From: Actinomadura rubrisoli
Lineage (GTDB): Bacteria; Actinomycetota; Actinomycetes; Streptosporangiales; Streptosporangiaceae
NCBI RefSeq assembly: GCF_004349215.1
Contig: NZ_SMKU01000064.1
Span: 1-33,399 of the forward strand
Reading direction: 5' to 3'
DNA length: 33,399 nt
Within the stretch, counting starts at the first letter, position 1; every line of letters begins with the position of its first letter. The position numbers and the translations under genes were made by a program. The notes beneath the pieces were generated by a model that worked only from the letters and a program-made list of their open reading frames with translations, was not told the origin of the DNA and ran no database searches. This document shows positions 22,603 to 31,676 of this stretch, one piece after another.

Positions 22603-25196
22603 CCACCGAAGAGAACGTCGCGGCCGGGCCTGCCGCGGCCGGTCGCCAGATCAAGGTGCCGGAGATGGGCCTCGTCGTGCTGGTCGGGGTGTCCGGATCG
22701 GGCAAGTCCTACTTCGCGCGCAAGCACTTCAAGCCGACCCAGGTGGTCTCGTCCGACTTCTGCCGCGGCATCGTCTCGGACGACGAGAACGACCAGTCCG
22801 CGACGGGAGACGCGTTCGACCTGCTGCACTACATCGTGGCCAAGCGGCTGCGGCGCGGCCTCCTGACCGTCGTGGACGCGACCAACGTGCAGAGCAAGGC
22901 CCGGCAGTCCCTTCTGCAACTCGCCAAGGAACACGACGTGCTGTCGATCGCGATCGTCCTGGACGTGCCCGAGAGCGTCGCCGCCGGACGGAACGCCACC
23001 CGCCCGGAACGGGACCTGCCCGACCACGTGATCCCGCGTCAGCGCCGCGAACTGCGGCGTGGCCTGCGGGCGCTGGGACGCGAGTTCCGCCGCTCGTACG
23101 TGCTCACCGGCACTGACCAGATCGACGCCGCCACGATCGTCTACGAGAAGGCGTGGAACGACAAGCGCGAGCTCACCGGGCCGTTCGACATCATCGGCGA
23201 CGTCCACGGCTGCCGCGCGGAGTTGGAGGACCTCCTCGCCGTCCTCGGGTACGAGGTCGAACGGGACGCGTCCGGGCGTGCCGTGGGAGCGACCCATCCC
23301 GGCGGGCGCACGGCCGTGTTCGTCGGAGACCTGGTCGACCGCGGCCCTGATTCACCGGGCGTGCTCAGGCTCGCGATGGGCATGGCGGCGGCAGGCGACG
23401 CGCTGTGCGTGTCGGGGAACCACGAGGCGAAGCTCGTCCGGGCGCTGCGGGGCCGCAAGGTCCGCCTCGCGCATGGCATCGTCGAGTCGCTGGAGCAGCT
23501 CGCGGCCGAGCCGGAGGAGTTCCGTGACGGCGCACTGGGCTTCATGGACGGACTCATCAGCCACTACGTCCTGGACGGTGGGCGCCTTGTCGTGGCCCAC
23601 GCCGGACTCAAGGAGGACTACCACGGCCGGTCGTCCGGCCGCGTCCGGTCGTTCGCGCTGTACGGCGACACCACGGGGGAGACCGACGAATACGGGCTGC
23701 CCGTGCGGTACCCGTGGGCGCGCGACTACCGAGGCAAGGCCATGGTGGTGTACGGGCACACGCCCATCCCGGAACCGGAGTGGATCAACAACACGATCTG
23801 CCTGGACACCGGCGTGGTGTTCGGCGGGAAGCTGACCGCGCTGCGCTATCCGGAGCGGGAGCTGGCCTCCGTCCCGGCCCGGCAGGTCTGGTACGAGCCG
23901 GCGCGGCCCCTGGAGGCGCCGGACGCGTCCGTGGCGGGCGGGCACCGGGAGAGCGACGTCCTGAAGATCGAGGACGTGCTCGGCAACCAGGGCGTGGAGA
24001 CCCGGCTGATGGGCCGCGTGTCGGTCCGTGAGGAGAACGCGCTGGCCGCGCTGGAGGTGATGAGCCGGTTCGCCGTGGACCCGCGCTGGCTCGTCTACCT
24101 GCCGCCGACCATGCCCCCGGCGGAGACCTCGCCCCTGCCCGGATACCTGGAGCACCCGGCCGAGGCGCTCGCCGCGTACCGGAACCGGGGCGTCGTCCGG
24201 GTGGTGTGCGAGGAGAAGCACATGGGCTCGCGCGCGGTGGCGGTCGTCTGCCGAGACGCCTCGGTCGCCACGGCCCGCTTCGGCGTCACCGATGGGACGC
24301 CCGGCGCGGTCTTCACCCGCACCGGGCGCTCCTTCTTCCGCGACCCGTCCCAGACGACGGAGGTACTGGACCGCGTCCGTTCCGCCATTGGCGCCGCCGG
24401 TCTCTGGGACGAGCTGGACACCGGCTGGCTGGTGCTCGACTGCGAACTGCTGCCGTGGTCGGCCAAGGCCATGGACCTCATCCGTACGCAGTACGCGGCG
24501 ACTGGGGCGGCCGCCCGCGCGGCCTTGCCCGTGGCCGCCGACGTCCTCGCGCGCGCGGACGAACGTGGGCTCGATCTCGGCGGACTGCGCGAGCACATCG
24601 ACCGGCGAGCCGCCAACGCGGCCCGCTTCCGTGACGCCTATGCGCGCTACTGCTGGCCGGTGGACGGACTGTCCGGGCTCAGGCTCGCCCCGTTCCAGAT
24701 CCTCGCCGGTGAGGGCCACACCTGGGCCGTCTCACGCGACCACGACTGGCACATGGACGTGGCCGATCGGCTCGCAATGGCCGACTCCAGCGGGCTCATC
24801 CAGCGGACGGGTTCGCTGACCGTCGACCTGGGCTCGCCGGAGTCCGAGGCGGCCGCGACCGAATGGTGGGAGAAGCTCACCGCGGGCGGGGGAGAGGGGA
24901 TGGTGGTCAAGCCGCTCGGCCCGCTCCCCGAGGACGCGAAGATCCAGCCGGGCGTGAAGTGCCGCGGCAGGGAGTACCTGCGGATCATCTACGGCCCCGA
25001 CTACACCGAACCGGAGAACCTCGACCGCCTGCGCGGACGCTCGCTCGGCCGCAAGCGCTCCCTCGCGATGCGCGAACACGCTCTCGGCCTGGAAGCGCTC
25101 GACCGGCTCGCGGGCGGGGAGCCGCTGTGGCGCGTCCACCAGGCCGTCTTCGCCGTCCTGGCACTTGAGTCCGAACCGGTGGACCCGCGCCTGTGA
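22599..25196 (+). CDS. pnkp: Pnkp: polynucleotide kinase-phosphatase-ligase for RNA repair
   Basis: An 865-residue three-domain RNA repair enzyme. Domain 1 is a 5'-OH polynucleotide kinase with P-loop GVSGSGKS near residue 30. Domain 2 is a binuclear-metal 2',3'-phosphatase with GDVHGC (about 201), GDLVDRG (about 242), GNHE (about 273) and GHTPIPEPE (about 386). Domain 3 is a ligase-like adenylyltransferase with the nucleotidyl lysine in EEKHMGSRA (about 540), DCELLPW and GMVVKP (about 767). Length is normal and all signature residues are present. Bacterial Pnkp needs Hen1 to ligate, and the two genes overlap by an ATGA, so they are translationally coupled and form one repair complex. It repairs RNA cut by ribotoxins, such as tRNAs cleaved in the anticodon loop. 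Confidence 0.95.
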   Translation: MTTEENVAAGPAAAGRQIKVPEMGLVVLVGVSGSGKSYFARKHFKPTQVVSSDFCRGIVSDDENDQSATGDAFDLLHYIVAKRLRRGLLTVVDATNVQSKARQSLLQLAKEHDVLSIAIVLDVPESVAAGRNATRPERDLPDHVIPRQRRELRRGLRALGREFRRSYVLTGTDQIDAATIVYEKAWNDKRELTGPFDIIGDVHGCRAELEDLLAVLGYEVERDASGRAVGATHPGGRTAVFVGDLVDRGPDSPGVLRLAMGMAAAGDALCVSGNHEAKLVRALRGRKVRLAHGIVESLEQLAAEPEEFRDGALGFMDGLISHYVLDGGRLVVAHAGLKEDYHGRSSGRVRSFALYGDTTGETDEYGLPVRYPWARDYRGKAMVVYGHTPIPEPEWINNTICLDTGVVFGGKLTALRYPERELASVPARQVWYEPARPLEAPDASVAGGHRESDVLKIEDVLGNQGVETRLMGRVSVREENALAALEVMSRFAVDPRWLVYLPPTMPPAETSPLPGYLEHPAEALAAYRNRGVVRVVCEEKHMGSRAVAVVCRDASVATARFGVTDGTPGAVFTRTGRSFFRDPSQTTEVLDRVRSAIGAAGLWDELDTGWLVLDCELLPWSAKAMDLIRTQYAATGAAARAALPVAADVLARADERGLDLGGLREHIDRRAANAARFRDAYARYCWPVDGLSGLRLAPFQILAGEGHTWAVSRDHDWHMDVADRLAMADSSGLIQRTGSLTVDLGSPESEAAATEWWEKLTAGGGEGMVVKPLGPLPEDAKIQPGVKCRGREYLRIIYGPDYTEPENLDRLRGRSLGRKRSLAMREHALGLEALDRLAGGEPLWRVHQAVFAVLALESEPVDPRL

Positions 25197-25201
25197 CGCT
25201 C

Positions 25202-25231
25202 GCGGGGCCCGCCTCACCGGGCGGGCCCCGC
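25202..25231. terminator. Strong hairpin between convergent genes
   Basis: GCGGGGCCCGCC and GGCGGGCCCCGC are perfect 12-bp arms around a 6-nt loop (TCACCG). It starts six bases after the pnkp stop and precedes the convergent zf-TFIIB gene. There is no T-tract, as is common in actinomycete terminators, and it could serve both directions. Confidence 0.75.
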
Positions 25232-25248
25232 ATGACCACCGTGATCGG

Positions 25249-25515
25249 TCAGGTGGAGAACAGCATGTGGAAGACGCTCCCGTGGTGGGGGCGGTGGTGG
25301 TGGCCACCATGATGATGGTGGTGCACCGCGGGGGCCGGGGCTCCCCAGCCGGGGGCGGCAGCCGGAGGAGCGGCCCGGTACTGGGTCTCCATCTGGCTCA
25401 GGGCCTCAAGCTCGCCGTAGTCGAGGAAGATGCCCCGGCAGCTGTCACATTGCTCGATGTGGACGCCGCTGCGGGTGTAGGTCCGCATCACGCCACGACA
25501 CTTAGGGCAGTGCAT
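25249..25515 (-). CDS. zf-TFIIB-type zinc ribbon protein with His-rich tail
   Basis: An 88-residue protein. Residues 1-40 form a zinc ribbon (CPKCRGVM ... CDSCRGIFLDYGELEAL) of the zf-TFIIB family, in which two CxxC pairs bind one zinc. After an Ala/Pro-rich linker comes a histidine cluster HHHHHGGHHHRPHH and a short hydrophobic end (VFHMLFST). The zinc ribbon is well known but its cellular role is not established. The histidine tail suggests metal binding or storage (inference). ATG 25515 has AAGGCG just upstream. It converges on pnkp across a shared hairpin. Confidence 0.87.
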   Translation of the reverse strand: MHCPKCRGVMRTYTRSGVHIEQCDSCRGIFLDYGELEALSQMETQYRAAPPAAAPGWGAPAPAVHHHHHGGHHHRPHHGSVFHMLFST

Positions 25516-25582
25516 CGCCTTGTCGTCCTTCCGGTGTGGATCCCCAGGTAGAGGCTAAATGTAGGGCAGGTTCGGCGCCACG

Positions 25583-26560
25583 TCATGCCGCGTCCCCCGC
25601 TCTGCAGATTCTTGCGCAGGCGTCGACCACCGCCTGCTCTGGCCCGTCGAGTGGTCGCTCGTCCTTTACCGCCGATATGACGCACGTGGCGGCGATCTGG
25701 ATCGCAAGACTTCGCGCGGGCACGTCCAGAGCCGTCCAAGGGTCGCCTTCAGCGGGAACCGCCGGTCCTCCGGCCGCCCTGTAGGCGCCCAGGAAACGGT
25801 CCCACTCCTCGGGGTGCAGAACCCCGGCGGAGTAGAGCGCGGCCGGGCGCGCAAGGTCCCATGCAGGGGCGCCCTTGCCAAGGTCTTCGATGTCTATCAG
25901 CCGCCATTGCCGGCCGGGAGCGCAGACCATCTGGCCGAGATGCCAGTCACCGTGGATCAGGCACTCCACCTCCCCAGGAGGCTCGTCGGCCTCTCCACGG
26001 ATCCAGGCGGGCAGGGTGGCGAACGCACGGCGCACCACGTCCTCCGCTGGACCGTTCCCCAGCCGCGCCACCAAGCGGGCCACACGAGTGGGGCGGCCCC
26101 AGGACGGTGCGTCCGCCGGTACTGGGACCGCATGGAGAGCGGCCAGAAGGCGCGCTCCGTCCTCCCAGGGGAGTTCCTCCTGCGGATCCACCGGTTCGCC
26201 GTACAGGGAGACCGTGACCAATCGGCCGTCGACGTCGAGCGGCGGGCCCAGGGGACCCAGCACGATGTGCGGCAGCGTTGTGGCCAGCTCGATCCGGTCG
26301 AGGAACGGTATTCCGTACTCGCGGTCAGGCTGGTGTGCCTTCACCACCACATCGCCGACCCGCACCACCAGGACGCCGTGCCTGTCGTACAGCGTCTCCG
26401 GCTCGGCGACCGGGGGAGAGGGCGGGAGGACGTGCGGGGCCGCGGACACCGGACGGTACGCCATGTACCGTCCGGTGGCACCGGCCGAGTCGCGCCCGAT
26501 CTCGGCAAGCCGGGCCAAGAGCCCTGACCGGGCGGTCTCAGTCTGCACCCGCTCAGTCAA
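25583..26560 (-). CDS. Aminoglycoside phosphotransferase (APH)-family kinase-like protein
   Basis: A 325-residue protein kinase-like small-molecule phosphotransferase. It has a beta-rich ATP lobe with a candidate lysine in VGDVVVKAHQPD, the Brenner catalytic motif HGDWHLGQM (Asp base) and the metal-binding DIEDLGKGAPAWDLA. It would phosphorylate a hydroxyl group on an unknown small molecule in the cytoplasm; aminoglycoside resistance should not be assumed. The start is uncertain: TTG 26560 directly follows the stop of the sugar dehydrogenase gene, and GTG 26548 is an alternative. Direct abutment points to co-transcription with the upstream gene. Confidence 0.82.
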   Translation of the reverse strand: MTERVQTETARSGLLARLAEIGRDSAGATGRYMAYRPVSAAPHVLPPSPPVAEPETLYDRHGVLVVRVGDVVVKAHQPDREYGIPFLDRIELATTLPHIVLGPLGPPLDVDGRLVTVSLYGEPVDPQEELPWEDGARLLAALHAVPVPADAPSWGRPTRVARLVARLGNGPAEDVVRRAFATLPAWIRGEADEPPGEVECLIHGDWHLGQMVCAPGRQWRLIDIEDLGKGAPAWDLARPAALYSAGVLHPEEWDRFLGAYRAAGGPAVPAEGDPWTALDVPARSLAIQIAATCVISAVKDERPLDGPEQAVVDACARICRAGDAA

Positions 26561-29245
26561 TCACTTGTCGAAGACCTCCATCTCGAAGAGCGAGTAGCCG
26601 TAGGTGGTCGCGCGCTTGGTCCCGTAGATCCGCACCCATCGCGCGCTCACCGGAACGAACTGGATGACGTCGACCGCGCCGTTCCCGTTGGTGCGCGTGT
26701 GGACGGTGGTCCACACGCCACCGCCCGTGGACGTCTGGACCTTGTACTCCTTGCCGTACGCGGCCTCCCACCGGAGCAGGACGTAGCCCACCGGACGGGC
26801 CGCGCCCAAGTCCACCTCGATCCACTGTGGGTCGGTGCGTTTGCTCGACCAGCGGGTCGTGAGGTTGCCGTCGACCGCCTTCGGGCCCTCCACACCGGCC
26901 TTCTCCACGCTGGAGACCTTCACCGGCCTCTGGAGCGCCAGGTTCGTCTTCAGCCGGTACGTGGCGGTGAGGGTCACGTTGGCGTTCACCGTGATGTTGT
27001 GCGCGGACGCCCCGCCATCGGACCAGCCGACGAACTCGTACGCCTTGTCGCCGACCACCTGCGTCTGCGTGGGCGCCGAGATGGACACGGTGGAACCGGC
27101 GATCACCGTGCCCTTGAAGGGTGCGGCCTTGGCCGTCTCCAGCAGGGTCAGCGGGATCCCCGCCGGGTTGGACGCCAGCGTGACCTCCGCGGTCTTGGGA
27201 TGCAGTTCGACGCTCTTGGTGTCGCTCAGCCCATCGGAGTCGGTCACGGTGAGACGCTGCTCGATCCAGGACGGGTACTCATGGTCGGGCGCGACGAACT
27301 CGCCGCTGTTGCCGTTCTGGCCCGTGATGGCGTGCGTATGGCAGTCGCTCGGGCAGTGATGCATGATGGTCTGCCACTTGAGCGAATCACCGGACAGCGT
27401 GCCGTCCTCACCGTCCGTGCCGGTGCCGGCGAACGAGATCCTGTCGCCGACCTTCCACGTCAGGCCCGCGCTGGGCGAGCTTATGGTCGCGACCGGTGGC
27501 GTGGAACCGGCGGTGATGACCTGTGTGGCCGTGTCGGACGCGCCACGGGTGTCGGTGACCTTCAGCCCGACCGGGTATCGGCCCTTCGCCGCGTAGGTGA
27601 ACGAGGGAGCGGCGGCCGTCGAGTCGTCATAGGCGCCGTCCCCGTCGAGGTCCCACGCGTACGTCAGCGGGACGTCCCCGTCCGCGTCGCTGGAAGTGCC
27701 GCCGTCGAACTTCACCGTCAACGGTGCCGGACCACTGGTCACGTCCGACTTCAGCGCGGCCACCGGCGGGTTGTTCACACCGTTGTAGACGAACCGGACG
27801 ATCCTGTTGCCGATGACGTCGACGGCGAAGATGTCGCCGTTCGGACCCGCCTGCAGCTCGACGACACCGCCCGCGGTGGTGGAGAACGTCTCTATCTTCG
27901 TCTTGTCGGGCAGGCCGTTCGTCCCCGGCTTCATCACCCACACGCACTGGCGGGAGTAGTCGCTGAAGAAGAGCGCGCCCCTGTACTGCGCCGGGTAGAT
28001 GCTCCCCGCGTAGAACGACGTGCCGCTGGAGGACGAACTGCCCACGCTGCACGTCTCCCCGGGCACGACCTTGTCGCTGTGCTTGTAGGCGAAGTGGGGC
28101 TGGGTCACCGCCTGGGCGCCCTCCCCGTACAGCTTCTCGCAGATGGTGAGGTCGGCGCCGTCATAGCCGGGCGTACGGCCCGCGCCCTCGTAGCAGGGCC
28201 AGCCGAAGTTCCGCACCGTCGTGAACGGCTCGGTGAGACGGTTGATCTCCTCCCACGTCGTGTACCCCACGTCGCCGGTCCAGACCTCGTTCGTCCCGGG
28301 CCGCACCGTGAACCGGTAGGGGTTGCGCAGGCCGTGCGCGATGACGCGCCGCGCGTTCGTGTCGCCGTTCGGCAACGGGTTGCCCGCGGAGCCCTGGCCC
28401 GTGTCCGGGTTGACGCGGATGATCGTCCCGTCCAGCGTCACGGGGTCGCCCGCGGTCCGCAGATCCTGCGCGCGCAACGCGCCGCCCTCACCCGTAGGGG
28501 CCGTCAGCGGCGTCCCGGCGGGCTGCGGCGGGTCGCCGCACGCGTTGTTCTTCTGGCCATAGTCGGCGTACTGGAAACTCGCCCCGTCGCCACCGCCCGC
28601 GTACAGCTGACCGTCCTTGCCGAACGCGAGCGTGCCGATGGAGTGGCTGGAGAACTGCTGGCACCAGTCCTCCACCAGGACCTGCTCGTTGACGGGCCCG
28701 GCCAGCGCCGCGCGCGCTTGCACGGCCGGGGACAGCACGGAGATTCGTCCGGCGACCACACACCCGGCATTGTTGGCGCCGGGCGGATCCGGACACTGGT
28801 CATTGGTTCCGTCGGCGGACGGCCACTTGGGATAGGTGCCGCCCAACTGGCCGTTGTAGGTGTACATCACGTACACGCGCGGATCGGTCGGGAAGTTCGG
28901 ATGCAGCGCCATTCCGAGCAGGCCTCGATCCCAGCCGTTGAACGTCTGGCTGCGCAGATCGGCGAAAACGCTCGGCGTCGTATCGCTCAGCGAGTCGAAG
29001 ACCTTGACGATCCCGCTCTTCTCCGCCACGAACACCCGCCCGTCCGGCGAGAACTCCACGTTCGTCGGCATCGTCAGCCCGGAGAAGACCGTCTTCTGCT
29101 GGAAATTGGCCGGCAGGGCCGCGGCCCGCGCCGCACCGCCCGCCTCCAGCGCCGCCACGAGGACCACGGCGAGCACGACCGCGAGCATCGCCCCGCCCCA
29201 ACTCCCGATCTTCCGCTCCCGGCCGAGCAGCGCGCGTATGGCCAC
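26561..29245 (-). CDS. Secreted PQQ-type sugar dehydrogenase with PKD and discoidin-like domains
   Basis: An 894-residue exported protein. Residues 1-42 form a signal peptide with an ARAAA-like cleavage region. From about 45 to 490 is a glucose/sorbosone dehydrogenase beta-propeller (PTNVEFSPDGRVFVAEKSG, GLLGMALHPNF, HSIGTLAFGKDGQLYAGGGDG, HGLRNPYRF, WPCYEGAG). It is followed by a PKD domain (about 495-580, YAWDLDGDGAYDD), one or two further beta modules and, from about 765, an F5/8 type C (discoidin) domain ending in SLFEMEVFDK. It probably binds and oxidises an extracellular carbohydrate. PQQ use is a family expectation, and some relatives use other cofactors. The GTG start has GGGGAGGA a few bases upstream. 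Confidence 0.9.
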   Translation of the reverse strand: MAIRALLGRERKIGSWGGAMLAVVLAVVLVAALEAGGAARAAALPANFQQKTVFSGLTMPTNVEFSPDGRVFVAEKSGIVKVFDSLSDTTPSVFADLRSQTFNGWDRGLLGMALHPNFPTDPRVYVMYTYNGQLGGTYPKWPSADGTNDQCPDPPGANNAGCVVAGRISVLSPAVQARAALAGPVNEQVLVEDWCQQFSSHSIGTLAFGKDGQLYAGGGDGASFQYADYGQKNNACGDPPQPAGTPLTAPTGEGGALRAQDLRTAGDPVTLDGTIIRVNPDTGQGSAGNPLPNGDTNARRVIAHGLRNPYRFTVRPGTNEVWTGDVGYTTWEEINRLTEPFTTVRNFGWPCYEGAGRTPGYDGADLTICEKLYGEGAQAVTQPHFAYKHSDKVVPGETCSVGSSSSSGTSFYAGSIYPAQYRGALFFSDYSRQCVWVMKPGTNGLPDKTKIETFSTTAGGVVELQAGPNGDIFAVDVIGNRIVRFVYNGVNNPPVAALKSDVTSGPAPLTVKFDGGTSSDADGDVPLTYAWDLDGDGAYDDSTAAAPSFTYAAKGRYPVGLKVTDTRGASDTATQVITAGSTPPVATISSPSAGLTWKVGDRISFAGTGTDGEDGTLSGDSLKWQTIMHHCPSDCHTHAITGQNGNSGEFVAPDHEYPSWIEQRLTVTDSDGLSDTKSVELHPKTAEVTLASNPAGIPLTLLETAKAAPFKGTVIAGSTVSISAPTQTQVVGDKAYEFVGWSDGGASAHNITVNANVTLTATYRLKTNLALQRPVKVSSVEKAGVEGPKAVDGNLTTRWSSKRTDPQWIEVDLGAARPVGYVLLRWEAAYGKEYKVQTSTGGGVWTTVHTRTNGNGAVDVIQFVPVSARWVRIYGTKRATTYGYSLFEMEVFDK

Positions 29246-29394
29246 GAGAGTCCTCCCCGTCCGCAGTGCGGGTCACGATCTCCGCACCCTCTGGGCGAAC
29301 GATGAACGATTTCTTGACCTGTGTGGACACTCTGCGCCAATACGGTCCGCAAGCGGTCATCCACTCAACCGGATGTGGCCACCCGGCCAACCGA

Positions 29395-31119
29395 TCACCC
29401 GTGCCGGGCGACGTCCGGTCCCGCCGCGGCGCCCTCGTCCCGCAGCCGCTGCCGGACGACCTTCCCCAGGGCGTTCCGGGGCAGGTCCGTGCGCGGGCGG
29501 AACTCGGCCGGAACCTTGTAGTGCGACAGATAGCGCTCGCAATGGCGGCGCAGTTCGTCCGCCGAGAAAGGGTAGGCGGGGTGTTCCACCACATGCGCCA
29601 CAACCCGTTCCCCGCGCCGCTTGTCCGGCACCCCGACGACAGCGCAGTCGTGGACCGCCGGATGCCGTCGCAGCACCTTCTCCACCTCGGACGGCGAGAC
29701 GCTGAACCCGCTCACCTTGATCATGTCCCGGAGACGTTCGAGAATGGTGACGAAACCATCCTCGTCCATCATCGCTATATCGCCCGTACGGAGCCATCCC
29801 TTCGACAGGGCCTGCGCCGTGGCCAGCGGTGCGTTCCAGTATCCGGCGAACACCTGAGGGCCGCGCACGACCAATTCACCCGCCTCGCCCGGTGACAGAA
29901 CCCGCGTCGGCTCCTCGGTGTCCACGATCACCACGTCCGTCATGGGCAGGGGCACGCCGACGGTCAGGTTGCGAGCCCCGCCACCGAGCGGATTGCCCGT
30001 GACGGCCGGGGACGCCTCAGTGAGCCCGTAACACTGGATGAGCCCGCGCGCGCCCAGCCTCTCGAACCGGTCGATGGTCGACTGCCCGAGCCCCATGGCG
30101 CCCGAGATGCAGACCCTCAGGGAGCGCAGGTCCGACGGACGGAACCCCGGGTCGTCGATCACCTGGTCGTACAGCGTCGGCACTCCAGGGAAGATCGTCG
30201 GCCGGTACCTGCGGATTGCCTTGAGCACCCGGTCGCTGTTGAAACGCGGCAGCAGCACGACCGCCCCGGCCGACATCACCGGCGCGATCAGACAGCTCAT
30301 CATCCCGAACGACTGGAACAACGGCAGGACGCCCAGCGTCACGTCCCGACCCGGACGCCCATCCACATCCCACGCATGCTGCTGGCACGCGTTCGCGACC
30401 AGGTTCCGATGCGTCAGCATCGCGCCCCTGGGCCGCCCTCGCGCCCCACCGGTGTACTGGATCGCCGCCAGTTGCCGCGACGGCTCGACCGGTAGCTGCC
30501 CCACGCGCTTCTTCGTGCGCCGCTGCAACTCCCGGAACGGCACGACGCCAGGATCGTCCGGAACGTCCGCCGTGATCGCCTCGCGCTTCCGCTGCATCTG
30601 CAGCAACGGCAGCCGTAAAGCCGTCCGACTGGTCACCGGCAGATAGTCGGCCAGGGAGGTGACGACGACGTGCTCAAGAGCCACCTTGGACCGCACAGCC
30701 TGCACTGTCTTGTAGGAACGATCCAGCACGACGGCGACCCGCGCACCGCAGTCCGCGAGCTGGTGGAGCATCTCCTCCTCGGTGTACAGCGGGTTGTGCT
30801 GCACCGCGATCGCCCCTCTGCGCAGGAGCCCATAGAACGCGATGACCTGCTGCGGGCAGTTCGGCAATATCAGCGCCACCCGATCGCCCGGCTGCACCCC
30901 GAGCCTGTGCAGCCCATCGGCGAACCGGTCCACCGCCTCCCGCAGCTCCTTGTACCGGATCCGCCGCCCGGAAAAGATCAACGCGGGCCTGCGCGGATAC
31001 CGCTCGGCGGCGTCGTCGAGCAGCCGGGTGACCGGGATGTCGGGGATGCTGACGTCGGTGGGAACCCCCGGCTGATACCACCGCCGCCATGGAAGTGATC
31101 TTTGTGACGAGGGCCACAT
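29395..31119 (-). CDS. Long-chain acyl-CoA synthetase-like protein with altered ATP loop
   Basis: A protein of about 574 residues of the ANL superfamily, close in pattern to long-chain fatty acyl-CoA ligases (AVQHNPLYTEEEM, LPLFQSFGMMS, FPGVPTLYDQVID, QCYGLTEASPAV, GWLRTGDIAMMDEDG, and the C-terminal lysine in NALGKVVRQRLR). The A3 phosphate-binding loop, normally YTGGTTGTPKGA, reads YTGGARGRPRGA (bases 30421-30456). The two hydroxyl residues and the lysine are replaced, so ATP binding or adenylation may be weak or lost. The start is uncertain: ATG 31119, GTG 31137 and TTG 31155 are in frame and none has an ideal ribosome binding site. Apart from the loop the gene is intact, so it may be a recently inactivated or altered enzyme. 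Confidence 0.82.
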   Translation of the reverse strand: MWPSSQRSLPWRRWYQPGVPTDVSIPDIPVTRLLDDAAERYPRRPALIFSGRRIRYKELREAVDRFADGLHRLGVQPGDRVALILPNCPQQVIAFYGLLRRGAIAVQHNPLYTEEEMLHQLADCGARVAVVLDRSYKTVQAVRSKVALEHVVVTSLADYLPVTSRTALRLPLLQMQRKREAITADVPDDPGVVPFRELQRRTKKRVGQLPVEPSRQLAAIQYTGGARGRPRGAMLTHRNLVANACQQHAWDVDGRPGRDVTLGVLPLFQSFGMMSCLIAPVMSAGAVVLLPRFNSDRVLKAIRRYRPTIFPGVPTLYDQVIDDPGFRPSDLRSLRVCISGAMGLGQSTIDRFERLGARGLIQCYGLTEASPAVTGNPLGGGARNLTVGVPLPMTDVVIVDTEEPTRVLSPGEAGELVVRGPQVFAGYWNAPLATAQALSKGWLRTGDIAMMDEDGFVTILERLRDMIKVSGFSVSPSEVEKVLRRHPAVHDCAVVGVPDKRRGERVVAHVVEHPAYPFSADELRRHCERYLSHYKVPAEFRPRTDLPRNALGKVVRQRLRDEGAAAGPDVARHG

Positions 31120-31234
31120 AACCGAGGATTCAATCACATCTCCGGCGCACTCCAAGATCTTTCAAGCCGCACGGAACGTCCGCCGCCGAGCCTCCTCCCT
31201 ACCTACGACGGATCGAACCCAAGGGAGACACCTC

Positions 31235-31676
31235 ATGCGTGCAATGCCCACGCTGGACAGAGTCCAGCACCGCTTCGTGGAGGCCCGCAGCGTCTGGCCC
31301 GGCTTCACCTGCTGCCACCTCCGCCGCGGTGTCACTGGCCCGTCCGCCTGAAGCCCCGCCGACCTGGACGAGTTCACCGGCTCCGTCCGCTCCCGCCCCC
31401 AGGCCCATTCCGGCCGCGCCCTGCACTGGCAGTACGTCCTACGCGACATCCCCGCACTAATGACCGGCCGGTTCCGCCGCGAGCACTTCACCGTCCCGAC
31501 CGCCATCCTTTACGGCACCGACGACTTCGCCCTGGCCCCCGAGATGCTGCCCGCAGTCACCTCCAACGCAGACGACCTGCGAACGCAGATCGTCCCGGGC
31601 GGCCACTACCTCCCCAACGACGACCCGGCCCTGATAGCCGAAACAATCCGCACCCTCTTCCCCGCCACCGGCCGTC
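31235..31676 (+). pseudogene. Alpha/beta hydrolase pseudogene, internally deleted
   Basis: An ATG at 31235 with AGGGAGA upstream opens MPTLDRVQHRFVEAR, which looks like the N-terminus of an epoxide-hydrolase-like alpha/beta hydrolase. The sequence then degenerates and hits TGA at 31349-31351. In the same frame after the stop, recognisable C-terminal hydrolase sequence resumes: ADLDEFTGSVRS, LHWQYVLRDIPALM, the acid-bearing LYGTDDFALAPEML and the catalytic-His region GGHYLPNDDPALIAETI. The core with the nucleophile elbow is missing, so no active enzyme can be made. Homology fades after LFPATG, where transposase-like sequence starts. Confidence 0.78.

Noticed and set aside
25583..26560. Aminoglycoside resistance gene
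   Set aside because: Only the general APH-fold motifs are present; no close resemblance to a known resistance enzyme could be recognised.
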